Positions 47,716 through 54,445 of a DNA stretch of 64,000 bases are shown here, piece after piece. The notes under the pieces are model-generated. The model was given only the letters and a program-made list of their open reading frames with translations. It was not told the origin of the DNA and did not search any database. The position numbers were made by a program, and so were the translations under genes. The first letter of the stretch is position 1, and the number at the start of each line of letters is the position of its first letter. The DNA comes from Cardiocondyla obscurior. Lineage: Eukaryota; Arthropoda; Insecta; Hymenoptera; Formicidae. The DNA is taken from the NCBI RefSeq assembly GCF_019399895.1, contig NC_091877.1, positions 4,216,001-4,280,000 of the forward strand, given 5' to 3'.

Positions 47716-48489
47716 GGAATTAATCGTTGATCACACAGGGTTTTGGGATATTGTTAATAAATTAAAATTGTGAAACAATTGAACTTGGAATAAAATAAAA
47801 AATTTAGGATGTCACTGAATTTAACACGAGAAGTTATTTTTAACAATTAAAATATATTCTTAAATTTACGTTACACTACTGGTTACAATTATAAAGCATA
47901 AAAGTTGAACTTATTTTGTTAGGTTTATGTCGTAAGACCCGTACGCGGGATGGACTCTTTAGGAAGAGAAATGCTTAAAGTTTGAAGTTGGAAATAGAAC
48001 TGACGCTTTGGTGCAACTGAGCTCCAATTTTTACCGGCGCTGCCTTCTACCTAGCGCATAGATAGTAGTGGGAGTAGGTAGTGGGAGGAGCGACGTTCGG
48101 CGCTGCCGGCCGCCTGAAAGTAGAACGATGGTGGTGGAAATAGCGGCGTTCGGCGCTGCGGGCCGCATGGAAGCCTTTGTAAGCGGGAATAAAGTTAAAC
48201 TACTGATTTCTAGCGTCGGCGTAAATAATGCTAAGTTACTGAATAAAACGTTGGCGCAACAAATGCTATACTACGCATAAGTAAAGTAATATAAATTTAT
48301 ATATGTCTTACTTTTTACGCATTACATACATAATTATTAAATTGTACTTAAATGTATTCGCAAAAATATTTCTATAAAATACATGTTTTTTAGCGGGACG
48401 TAACAGGATCACAAAAGTTCAACGTGTTGCGGCTTCCGATCAAGGGATTTTTTTCATTCGCTTAGACCACGAAATATTAACTTTACAAT

Positions 48490-48917
48490 TTATAAGGCAT
48501 CTGGCACTGGCAACCTCCGGTATACAATAGTGATTATAGTCGGTTTACTATCTAAATATGGTTGATCTTCCGGATTTTCTTCGAGATAAGTTAGAAAACG
48601 ATTTATCGTTTCTGTACACAAGGGGCAGTGTCGGATACTACTTGAATTTGCTATCAAAACACCACAATTGCTACATTCATATTTTCCGCTACGTATTCCG
48701 ATAAGAATGCGATGAGATAGTACGTAGTTAAATTCTGAAGTCGGATATCCAGAATTAAGCATGCATTTACGGCAAAAAAAAGGCGCGTAATCTTTTGTTT
48801 AAAGTGACGGTACCTGATTTAGCACGTAGCCTGGAGCAACCAATTGATAATTGCTTTGGTTAATCCCAAGGAAGCTGTGTTAATGGGCATTTGAGGACGG
48901 GATCGATTTGGACACAT
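48490..48917 (-). pseudogene. ORF3 relic of LTR-A
   Basis: The C-terminal two thirds remain open (Asn-Ser-Gly-Tyr-Pro-Thr-Ser-Glu-Phe, Glu-Cys-Ser-Asn-Cys-Gly-Val-Leu-Ile-Ala, His-Cys-Pro-Leu-Cys, Asp-Gln-Pro-Tyr-Leu-Asp) and are very close to the intact ORF3 at 54,010. The N-terminal third is broken by small indels near 48,775-48,850 (the codons for Gln-Lys-Val-Thr-Arg-Leu-Pro are disrupted). The ATG-TGT-CC start is still visible at 48,917. Confidence 0.8.
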
Positions 48918-48930
48918 TTATGTTCATTTA

Positions 48931-49345
48931 CTAAGATTCGCTTTCCATATAATCGATAAATATTTCTACTGGATCTCCTAACAAATATATTGTATCTCCG
49001 CTCAATTCAAGATAACGTACAAAATCGCGATGAACTAAAAAGCAAATGCCACAATTTCTGTAAGCTTTCGACAGCTCTAATTTTAATCCGCACTTGCGAC
49101 ACTTTAATGTACTAAAAGCTTTTCCGAAATATAGGTAAAGATCAACAACGTTCACAAAGTTGGATTTAAAAGAGTCTATTAATGGTGCACAACCGAGACA
49201 ATATAATTCACGAGTTTTGCGATGTTGACGGTATCTTTTATGGACACAGCAAGCGTTTGCTATTTACTTCAATCTAGTAGCAGTTAGATTTAATAACGCG
49301 TAGTTCTTTTTGTTAATTTTACAGTAATTATTCTGACTCGGCGGG
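48931..49345 (-). pseudogene. ORF2 relic of LTR-A, truncated
   Basis: The C-terminal half is open (Lys-Cys-Arg-Lys-Cys, Asn-Cys-Gly-Ile-Cys, Tyr-Leu-Glu-Leu-Ser-Gly-Asp-Thr, Pro-Val-Glu-Ile-Phe-Ile-Asp). Upstream it carries a stop/frameshift around Ala-Asn-Ala-Cys-Cys (near 49,255-49,275). The first codons are removed where LTR B2 begins at 49,346. Confidence 0.8.
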
Positions 49346-49441
49346 TGTTACGTCCCGGTAGTCGCGGGCGCCCAAGGCGGATTCGGACCACGGGCCTAGG
49401 CAAATGTGGGAGTTACGATAACTTAACAAAATGGGATTGAT

Positions 49442-49861
49442 CTACGTTAAAGCAATTCTCTGATATTCGATGCAGATGATAGTTGCTTCGCTATTCAAGT
49501 AGGGCTGATCTTGCGGGTTTCGTTCGAGGTAGATTAGAAACAACCGTATAGCTTCTTGGCACTGTAGGCAGTGTCTGATATTTCGCGAGTCGGCGACTAA
49601 TACTCCGCAGTTACTACATTCATATTCTCCTTGACTCAAGCCGATATTAATTCTATGCGACGGCACGTAGTAAAAGTCCGAAGAGGGTTGCCCAGATCTG
49701 AGCATGCACCTCCGGCAAAAAGGGAGACGCGTCACCTTTTGCTCGTATAGCCGGTATCTGGTCTCGCAAGTCGCGTGAGCTAACCAATTAATAATTATTC
49801 TAGTTATATTTAACGGGATTCTACAAGTGGGTACGCGCGCGCGAGGTCGCCTTGGACACAT
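49442..49861 (-). CDS. LTR-encoded ORF3, zinc-binding protein (copy B2)
   Basis: 139 aa, Met-Cys-Pro-Arg-Arg-Pro-Arg-Ala-Arg start. Nearly the same as copy B1 with the same three CxxC pairs (Phe-Cys-Arg-Arg-Cys, Glu-Cys-Ser-Asn-Cys, His-Cys-Leu-Gln-Cys) and an Ile-Cys-Ile-Glu-Tyr-Gln-Arg-Ile-Ala-Leu-Thr end shared with relic B3, which supports this as the ancestral C-terminus. Differences from B1 are mostly single residue exchanges. No known family; probably a zinc-stabilised fold related to ORF2, whose stop is 13 nt upstream of this start. Confidence 0.65.
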   Translation of the reverse strand: MCPRRPRARVPTCRIPLNITRIIINWLAHATCETRYRLYEQKVTRLPFCRRCMLRSGQPSSDFYYVPSHRINIGLSQGEYECSNCGVLVADSRNIRHCLQCQEAIRLFLIYLERNPQDQPYLNSEATIICIEYQRIALT

Positions 49862-49874
49862 TTATTAATTCAGG

Positions 49875-50294
49875 CTAAACCGTTGTTAACGTTTCTATGA
49901 AAATCTCAACAGGGTTGTTCTGTAAATATACCCTATCTCCGCTCAGAGTTAAGTAGCGAGAAAAGTCGCGACGTACTAACCGACAATAATCGCAGTCTCG
50001 GTACGACTCGAAAATCTCTAAAACAATTCTACAGCTATGGCACTTGGGAGGATCGTGAGAAGGTCCCAAACAAAGGTAATGCCCGGTGACAAGAACGAAG
50101 TTGATTTTAAATCTATCGGCGTCGAGCGCGCAGGTTAGACAATAATTATCGCGAGTTTCGCGATGCCGTCTATACACTTTATGAACACAGCGGCCTGTGT
50201 CTAACCATTCGGTCAACGTATGGGTCGAGTTCAATAAAGCAGTGTCGCGAGAATTATTAGCTGGTTGCGGCACAGATCGACAGGGCGGGCACAT
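49875..50294 (-). CDS. LTR-encoded ORF2, zinc-binding protein (copy B2)
   Basis: 139 aa from the ATG at 50,294, encoding Met-Cys-Pro-Pro-Cys-Arg-Ser-Val; upstream in-frame codons have no ATG. Motifs as in copy B1: Cys-Val-His-Lys-Val-Tyr-Arg-Arg-His, Tyr-Cys-Leu-Thr-Cys-Ala, Gly-His-Tyr-Leu-Cys-Leu-Gly, Lys-Cys-His-Ser-Cys, Asp-Cys-Asp-Tyr-Cys-Arg, Pro-Val-Glu-Ile-Phe-Ile-Glu. The upstream acceptor-like AG of copy B1 is absent here because a short segment is missing, so splicing may differ. Function unknown. Confidence 0.65.
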   Translation of the reverse strand: MCPPCRSVPQPANNSRDTALLNSTHTLTEWLDTGRCVHKVYRRHRETRDNYCLTCALDADRFKINFVLVTGHYLCLGPSHDPPKCHSCRIVLEIFESYRDCDYCRLVRRDFSRYLTLSGDRVYLQNNPVEIFIETLTTV

Positions 50295-50589
50295 TATACA
50301 TAGTGATGCCAAGTAAAATATAGAATATTCATGCACAAGATTTTAACTAAATTCCTTTAAGCCAAAAGAGAAAGTTGGAGACGACCCTCACTGCGGGGTG
50401 CCGTATCCGGGTATAGACAATGGAACGAAAGGGTGGAAAAATGAAAGCTAGGAAATTCTACAGGACAATAGGGTAAAGAGAAAGTTAGAAAATTCCACAG
50501 GACAATAGGGTAAAGTGAAAGTTACACAAGTCTGGACAGGAATGCGCTGGTCTAGTCGGAGGTGGCTTGTACAATGAATGCAAGAGAAA
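50295..50589 (-). other. ORF1-ORF2 spacer of LTR B2 with tandem repeat
   Basis: A unit with ATTCCACAGGACAATAGGG is present twice at about 50,455-50,530 (period about 42 bp), reverse orientation. Otherwise no feature is seen. Confidence 0.6.
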
Positions 50590-50919
50590 TTAAATATGAC
50601 TGTTAATTTGGCTCACCCACTGCTGGCATTTCGATTGTACCTCGCGGTGTTGTTTCTTTTGCTCCTCGATGAAGTCGGCGTCGCAGGATACGGCGTTCTC
50701 CCGTGGACGGTTTCCGTACGCCTGTCTGCGGGGATCGTTTTTGGGGATGTTGTCTAAACTCGGCTTCCTCAGGACCACGGTGATCGGTGTCAGGCGGTAT
50801 TGTCGGTGGCTGGTGATTCTGGGGTTGCCGCGCGATCGTCGATTCAGCGCGTGGTAGTAGGCCGTAATTTTGCGAATCTGATATTTCCGGCCGCCGCGTC
50901 GTGATTTAGAATTTGTCAT
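50590..50919 (-). CDS. LTR-encoded ORF1, basic protein (copy B2)
   Basis: 109 aa from the ATG at 50,919, which gives the conserved Met-Thr-Asn-Ser-Lys-Ser-Arg-Arg-Gly-Gly-Arg-Lys start; the open frame extends upstream without an ATG. Strongly basic N-terminus, then Ile-Thr-Ala-Tyr-Tyr-His-Ala-Leu-Asn-Arg-Arg, Pro-Ile-Thr-Val-Val-Leu-Arg-Lys, and Gln-Gln-Trp-Val-Ser-Gln-Ile-Asn-Ser-His-Ile at the end, over a donor-like GGGTGAGCC. It follows the paired hairpins by about 50 nt. No recognised family; nucleic-acid binding is only inferred from charge. Confidence 0.6.
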   Translation of the reverse strand: MTNSKSRRGGRKYQIRKITAYYHALNRRSRGNPRITSHRQYRLTPITVVLRKPSLDNIPKNDPRRQAYGNRPRENAVSCDADFIEEQKKQHREVQSKCQQWVSQINSHI

Positions 50920-50970
50920 GGGTAGTTTCACAAAGTACAACTAAGTTAAGTGAAGATTCCGGGCAGAAAG

Positions 50971-51049
50971 CGTGCAGTGCGTCTGCACCACTTCCAACAC
51001 AGGAATACCTGCTAGACTGAATTTCAAAGACGTGCAGTGCGGCTGCACC
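50971..51049 (-). promoter_or_regulatory. Paired GTGCAG hairpin elements of LTR B2
   Basis: Reverse-strand GGTGCAGACGCACTGCACG (50,971-50,989) and GGTGCAGCCGCACTGCACG (51,031-51,049), 60 bp apart, about 50 bp before ORF1. Confidence 0.75.
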
Positions 51050-51271
51050 GAAATCAATCTTCAATCACACAGGTTAATAAATATAGCAAATAGTGAAACT
51101 GTGGATTATGGTAAGGTAAGGTATCACTGAATCTAGTCACACGATATAGAATTAACAATAAGTATATATTCTAAAGTTACGTTACAATAATGTTGGTTAC
51201 ACAAGAATAAAGTTTAAAATATAAGTACGAACTAAGTTTCGATAGAGACAAATTTAAGAGAATAGTAAAGG

Positions 51272-51310
51272 ACCCGCACGCGGGATAGACTCTCTTGAGA
51301 AGAGAGATGC
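51272..51310 (-). promoter_or_regulatory. Stacked hairpins of LTR B2
   Basis: On the reverse strand CTCTCTTCTCAAGAGAG is followed by CCCGCGTGCGGG. Both are self-complementary and both recur at the same place in LTR-A and, slightly changed, in copies C1 and B1. Their place between TATA box and ORF1 puts them in the 5' untranslated RNA. Confidence 0.6.
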
Positions 51311-51635
51311 TTAAGGTTTAAAGTTGGGAATAGAACTGACGCTTCGGTGAGACTGAGCTCCGGGCTTCACCGGCGCTGCCTTCCACCTAGCGCTTAGATG
51401 GTAGTGGGAGTAGGTAGTAGGAGTAGGTAGTGGGAGTAGCGGCGTTTGGCGCTGCCGGCCGCCTGGAAGTGGAACGGTGGTGGTGGGAATAGCGGCGTTC
51501 GGCGCTGCGGGCCGCGTGGAAGTGGTCCAGGTTTTCCCGCCGAAATACTTATATGTAAAGATTAAAATATACTTTTACTAACATTTTTAGTAATTTTGTT
51601 CGCACGGATGCCATATGTATGGCGTAGCTTCTGAG

Positions 51636-51660
51636 TTTTTATATATATATATATATATAC
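51636..51660 (-). promoter_or_regulatory. TA-repeat / TATA-like tract of LTR B2
   Basis: An uninterrupted TATATATATATATATA run followed, on the reverse strand, by AAAAACTC, about 70-95 bp into this LTR. It could serve as TATA box; it is also a microsatellite. Confidence 0.45.
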
Positions 51661-51730
51661 TAACTACTAAGAATTAGTCACGGTCGAAAATTAACCGGGA
51701 GAAGGCGATTATATCCGGTGGAACGTAACA

Positions 51731-52439
51731 CTATCGACGTTAACTGCACAAAATAGGCAATAAATATTACGAGTTTCGCGGTAACGCCTGTACAATTCAT
51801 GTACGCAAAGACCGGTTTCAATCACTGATTCGCGTTAGATTTAATATAGCAGTGTCACAAATATTATTAACGCGTTGTGGGGTACGTTGACTGAAAGAGC
51901 ACATTATACATCTTAGGATAGTATAAAATAAAAACACGTATTCAAAATAAGAGTCTAGACGCTATTTATAAAAATGCATGCAATGCGGTAAAGGTAGGGT
52001 TGACATCACGACATTCACAGCAAGAGTCAGGATAAAAAGGTAAAAGTAAGCTTTTAAGTTAAGTGCTCGCTAAAAGAATCAAACACGCAACCTTCACAGC
52101 AGAAGTTAGGGTAAAAAGATAAATTTTGGTATTTTGGGTTTAAATGCTAGCAATGCGGTAGAAAAAAGATCAAGCACGACCCTCACAGAAGAAGGTAGGG
52201 TAAAAAAGTAAAGTGAAGTATTTGTTAGGTTTAAGTAAATACAAATAAATTTGGAATAGCGTAAACGCGTTCAACAGAATTAAGAGCGAGAGTTATTTGT
52301 ACTTACTCATTCCAGATATTTAAACTGCGTTGCTTTTCATTGTCTTCGCTGCGTTTCGATAAACTCGGCGTCGCAATGCACGTTCTTTTCCTGGGGTAGA
52401 TTCTCGTAAACCTTCCTGTGTAAAACGTTTTTTGGAATG
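51731..52439 (-). mobile_element. LTR-C relic (copy C2), truncated on both sides
   Basis: Reverse strand. It contains the first half of ORF2 (51,731-51,910; start Met-Cys at 51,904-51,910 with frame damage), the 400-bp spacer with the CTGTGAAGG-type tandem units (about 51,980-52,210), a donor-like GAGTAAGTAC at about 52,300-52,310, and the 3' half of the ORF1 relic (52,311-52,439). It is cut on the left by LTR B2 and on the right by insertion of the full-length LTR-A element at the sequence GGAATG. Confidence 0.8.
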
Positions 52440-52529
52440 TGTTACGACCCCACAACACATAGTTAATAAGAAATACTACGCCTAAGAAATTTTTCGCCTT
52501 TTTACTTGTATGACATCATTAATCCTTAA

Positions 52530-52640
52530 TCTACTTAGACGCATGTGCGTCATTACGTAAACACATTATATAAGAGTAGCATTAAGCATAAGATAGTATA
52601 GCGTAATTGCGTAAGCATATTGCGTAATCGTATTGCGTAC
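52530..52640 (+). promoter_or_regulatory. Cluster of bZIP-like motifs around the TATA box
   Basis: TGCGTCATTACGTAA lies at about 52,545-52,559 upstream of the TATA box. Downstream, GCGTAATTGCGTAAGC and ATTGCGTAATCGTATTGCGT give four repeats of (T)TGCGTA within 40 bp. TTACGTAA and TTGCGTAA resemble PAR/C-EBP-type half sites. Motif match only. Confidence 0.4.
52567..52574 (+). promoter_or_regulatory. TATA box of the 5' LTR
   Basis: TATATAAG, 128 bp into the LTR. Transcription would begin around 52,595-52,605, so nearly the whole LTR would be transcribed. Confidence 0.65.
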
Positions 52641-52688
52641 CACATGGACCTACGTCATCACTCCCACGCAACAGCCAGCAGAGCAGAC

Positions 52689-52790
52689 GCGTCATCGCCC
52701 CACCAACAGTCAGCGGCGGCGCGCGCATCATCCCCACCTGCGTCATCGCCCCATCAACGGCCAGCGGCGGCGCGCGCATCACCCCCACCG
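52689..52790 (+). repeat. 51-bp tandem repeat, two copies
   Basis: Units start GCGTCATCGCCCCA at 52,689 and 52,740 and share GCGGCGGCGCGCGCATCA. G+C-rich, CpG-dense and different in base use from the AT-rich surroundings. 51 is a multiple of three, which creates open frames on both strands that I do not regard as genes. Confidence 0.9.
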
Positions 52791-52882
52791 TCAGCCAACG
52801 ACGATGGAGGGGATCAAACCGAAGGAGGTCCATGCACAAGCCAGAGAGCTCACTTCGTACCCAGTTCTAAGTCGAGTCACAT

Positions 52883-52913
52883 CTCTCTAAGGAGAGTCCA
52901 TCCCGCGTGCGGG
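52883..52913 (+). promoter_or_regulatory. Stacked hairpins in the LTR-A leader
   Basis: CTCTC-TAAG-GAGAG (52,883-52,896) followed by CCCGC-GT-GCGGG (52,902-52,913). The second hairpin is conserved in all four LTR copies that retain this region. Confidence 0.6.
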
Positions 52914-53116
52914 TCCTTTACTATTTTCTTCTAGTTCGTACTTATATCTTAAACTTTATTCTTGTATAACCAACATTATTGTAACGTAACTTTAGAATAT
53001 ATACTTATTGTTAATTCTACATCGTGTGCTAGATTCAGTGATACCTTACCTTACCATAATCCAACAGTTTCACTATTTGCTATATTTATTAACCTGTGTG
53101 ATTGAAGATTGATTTC

Positions 53117-53195
53117 GGTGCAGCCGCACTGCACGTCTTTGAGATTCAGTCTAACAGGTATTCCTGCGTTGGAAGTGGTGCAGCCGCACTGCACG
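53117..53195 (+). promoter_or_regulatory. Paired GTGCAG hairpin elements of the 5' LTR
   Basis: GGTGCAGCCGCACTGCACG occurs at 53,117-53,135 and identically at 53,177-53,195, exactly 60 bp apart and about 50 bp upstream of ORF1. Stem GTGCAG/CTGCAC, loop CCGCA. Confidence 0.8.
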
Positions 53196-53246
53196 CTTTC
53201 TGCCTGGAATCTTTAGTTAACTTATTCATATTCTGTGAAACTACCC

Positions 53247-53558
53247 ATGACAAACTCTAAATCACGACGCGGCGGCCGTAAATATCAAATACGTAAAATC
53301 ACCGCGTATTATCACGCGCTAAATCGACACTCTTGTGGAACTTCGATCTATCATCTGAAGCCGATTACCTACGTCATAAAGAGGCCTTCCTTGAACGACA
53401 TCCCGAAGGACGACCCACGCAGGAGAGCCTACGAAAATCCACCTCAGAAGGAAGTCAAAGACTGCGACGCTGAATTCATAGAAACGCAGAGGAAGCAATC
53501 CAAAGCAGCGCAGATGAGATGCCGAGATTGGGTAAGTACCTGCCAACCTCATTTGTAA
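53247..53558 (+). CDS. LTR-encoded ORF1, basic protein (LTR-A, 5' copy)
   Basis: 103 aa from the ATG at 53,247 (Met-Thr-Asn-Ser-Lys-Ser-Arg-Arg-Gly-Gly-Arg-Lys). The following Tyr-Gln-Ile-Arg-Lys-Ile-Thr-Ala-Tyr-Tyr-His-Ala-Leu-Asn-Arg is almost invariant across LTR families. The rest is Lys/Arg-, Pro- and Asp/Glu-rich with a Met-Arg-Cys-Arg-Asp-Trp end. GGGTAAGTA over the last codons (53,530-53,538) is a consensus splice donor, so unspliced and spliced RNAs would encode different C-termini. Being in the LTR, it is present twice in the element. The small size, basic N-terminus and position behind a structured leader recall regulatory proteins of complex retroviruses; this is analogy, not homology. 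Confidence 0.6.
   Translation: MTNSKSRRGGRKYQIRKITAYYHALNRHSCGTSIYHLKPITYVIKRPSLNDIPKDDPRRRAYENPPQKEVKDCDAEFIETQRKQSKAAQMRCRDWVSTCQPHL
53531..53538 (+). promoter_or_regulatory. Splice-donor-like site in ORF1
   Basis: GGTAAGTA matches the consensus donor; equivalents GGTAAGTA (C1), AGTAAGTA (C2) and GGTGAGCC (B1, B2) sit at the same codons. Possible partners are acceptors before ORF2 or before env. Confidence 0.5.
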
Positions 53559-53576
53559 TGTTCGTTTTAAACGGAA

Positions 53577-53999
53577 ATGTGCCCGCCGAGTCAGGCTAAT
53601 TACTGTAGAGTCAACGAAAGAAACTACGCGTTATTAAATCTAACTGCTACTAGATCAGAGTGGATAGCAAACGCTTGCTGTGTCCATAAAATATACCGAC
53701 GACATCGCGAAACTCGTGAGCTATATTGTCTCGGTTGTGCACCCTTAATAGACTCTTTCAAATCCAACTTTGTACACGTCGTCGATCATTACCTGTATTT
53801 CGGGAACGCTCCTAATACATTAAAGTGTCGCGAGTGTAGAATAAAATTAGAGCTGTCGGAAGCTTACAGGAATTGTGGCGTTTGCCCCTTAGTTCATCGC
53901 GATTTTATACGTTATCTTGAATTAAGCGGAGATACAGTATATTTGCTAGGAGAACCAGTAGAAATATTCATCGATCATATAGGGAGTGAATCTCAGTAA
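53577..53999 (+). CDS. LTR-encoded ORF2, zinc-binding protein (LTR-A, 5' copy)
   Basis: 140 aa, Met-Cys-Pro-Pro-Ser start, 18 nt after the ORF1 stop. Motifs: Ala-Cys-Cys-Val-His-Lys-Ile-Tyr-Arg-Arg-His-Arg-Glu-Thr (about 32-46), Tyr-Cys-Leu-Gly-Cys-Ala (CxxC), a Val-Val-Asp-His-Tyr-Leu-Tyr-Phe segment, Lys-Cys-Arg-Glu-Cys (CxxC), 13 residues, Cys-Gly-Val-Cys (CxxC), Arg-Asp-Phe-Ile-Arg-Tyr-Leu-Glu-Leu-Ser-Gly-Asp, and Pro-Val-Glu-Ile-Phe-Ile-Asp. The C-x2-C-x13-C-x2-C unit plus a following Phe-x2-Tyr-Leu is shared with ORF3. Intact in the full-length element and in LTR copies B1, B2 and C1. Biochemical role unknown; a zinc-dependent binding protein is the simplest reading. Confidence 0.65.
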   Translation: MCPPSQANYCRVNERNYALLNLTATRSEWIANACCVHKIYRRHRETRELYCLGCAPLIDSFKSNFVHVVDHYLYFGNAPNTLKCRECRIKLELSEAYRNCGVCPLVHRDFIRYLELSGDTVYLLGEPVEIFIDHIGSESQ

Positions 54000-54009
54000 A
54001 AGAACGTAA

Positions 54010-54438
54010 ATGTGCCCAAATCGACCCCGTCCTCGAATGCCCGTTAGCACAGCTCCTTTGGGATTAACCAGAGCAGTTATCAATTGGTTGCTCCAAGCTA
54101 GGTGCGAGATCAGATACCGTCACTTCGAACAAAAGGTTACGCGTCTTCCCTTTTGCCGTAGATGCATGCTTAATTCCGGATACCCGACTTCAGAATTTGA
54201 CTACGTACCGTCTCATCGCATCCTTATCGGAATACGTAGTGGAGAATACGAATGTAGCAATTGTGGTGTTTTAATAGCAGATTCACATAATATCCGACAT
54301 TGCCCCTTGTGTATAGAAACGATAGATCGTTTTCTAGATTACCTTGACGAAAATCCGGAAGATCAACCATATTTAGATAGTGAACCGACTATAATTACTA
54401 TTGTATACCGGAGATTACCAGTGCCAGATGCCTCATAA
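54010..54438 (+). CDS. LTR-encoded ORF3, zinc-binding protein (LTR-A, 5' copy)
   Basis: 142 aa, Met-Cys-Pro-Asn-Arg-Pro-Arg-Pro-Arg start, 10 nt after ORF2. Motifs: Val-Ile-Asn-Trp-Leu-Leu-Gln-Ala-Arg-Cys, Phe-Glu-Gln-Lys-Val-Thr-Arg-Leu-Pro-Phe-Cys-Arg-Arg-Cys-Met (CxxC), Val-Pro-Ser-His-Arg-Ile-Leu-Ile-Gly, Glu-Cys-Ser-Asn-Cys-Gly (CxxC), 13 residues, Cys-Pro-Leu-Cys (CxxC), Phe-Leu-Asp-Tyr-Leu, and an acidic Asn-Pro-Glu-Asp-Gln-Pro-Tyr-Leu-Asp tail. ORF3 is a paralogue of ORF2 by motif order and spacing. An AATAAA follows the stop by 7 nt. No known family recognised. Confidence 0.65.
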   Translation: MCPNRPRPRMPVSTAPLGLTRAVINWLLQARCEIRYRHFEQKVTRLPFCRRCMLNSGYPTSEFDYVPSHRILIGIRSGEYECSNCGVLIADSHNIRHCPLCIETIDRFLDYLDENPEDQPYLDSEPTIITIVYRRLPVPDAS

Positions 54439-54445
54439 ATTGTAA

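Larger units (their letters stand above)
45993..48405 (-). mobile_element. Solo LTR, family LTR-B (copy B1), nested in LTR-A relic
   Basis: 2,413 bp, reverse strand, with TGTTAC/GTAACA ends. It interrupts an LTR-A relic cleanly: GGAT at 45,989-45,992 is repeated at 48,406-48,409, a 4-bp target duplication, and removing it restores the LTR-A order ATGGGATC. No internal gag-pol-env remains, so the copy was reduced to a solo LTR by LTR-LTR recombination. All three LTR ORFs are still open. Reading in its own direction: TATATAAA near 48,303, hairpins, ORF1, spacer, ORF2, ORF3. Confidence 0.9.
48406..49345 (-). mobile_element. LTR-A relic, main piece
   Basis: Reverse-strand continuation of the LTR-A copy interrupted by B1. 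It starts GGATCACAAAAGTTCAACGT, matching LTR-A just before its 3' end, and runs back through ORF3 and ORF2 to CTGACTCGGCGGG, i.e. the third codon of ORF2, where it is cut by copy B2. Both ORFs are damaged. Confidence 0.85.
49346..51730 (-). mobile_element. Solo LTR, family LTR-B (copy B2)
   Basis: 2,385 bp, reverse strand, ends TGTTAC/GTAACA. ORF1, ORF2 and ORF3 are all open and close to copy B1. Its first 200 bp (promoter side, 51,530-51,730) differ completely from those of B1 and include a (TA)n tract, while downstream of the GCAGCGCCGAACGCCGCT block the two copies align, so the promoter module has been exchanged. The flanks differ: LTR-A relic on the left, LTR-C relic on the right, with no target duplication. 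Confidence 0.85.

Noticed and set aside
48068..48280. 70-codon frame in the promoter part of LTR B1
   Set aside because: Lies antisense in the G+C-rich GCAGCGCC region of the LTR and is not conserved in B2 or C1.
52582..52934. Frames on both strands over the LTR 51-bp repeat (85-104 codons)
   Set aside because: Produced by a G+C-rich tandem repeat whose unit is a multiple of three; not conserved in other LTR families.
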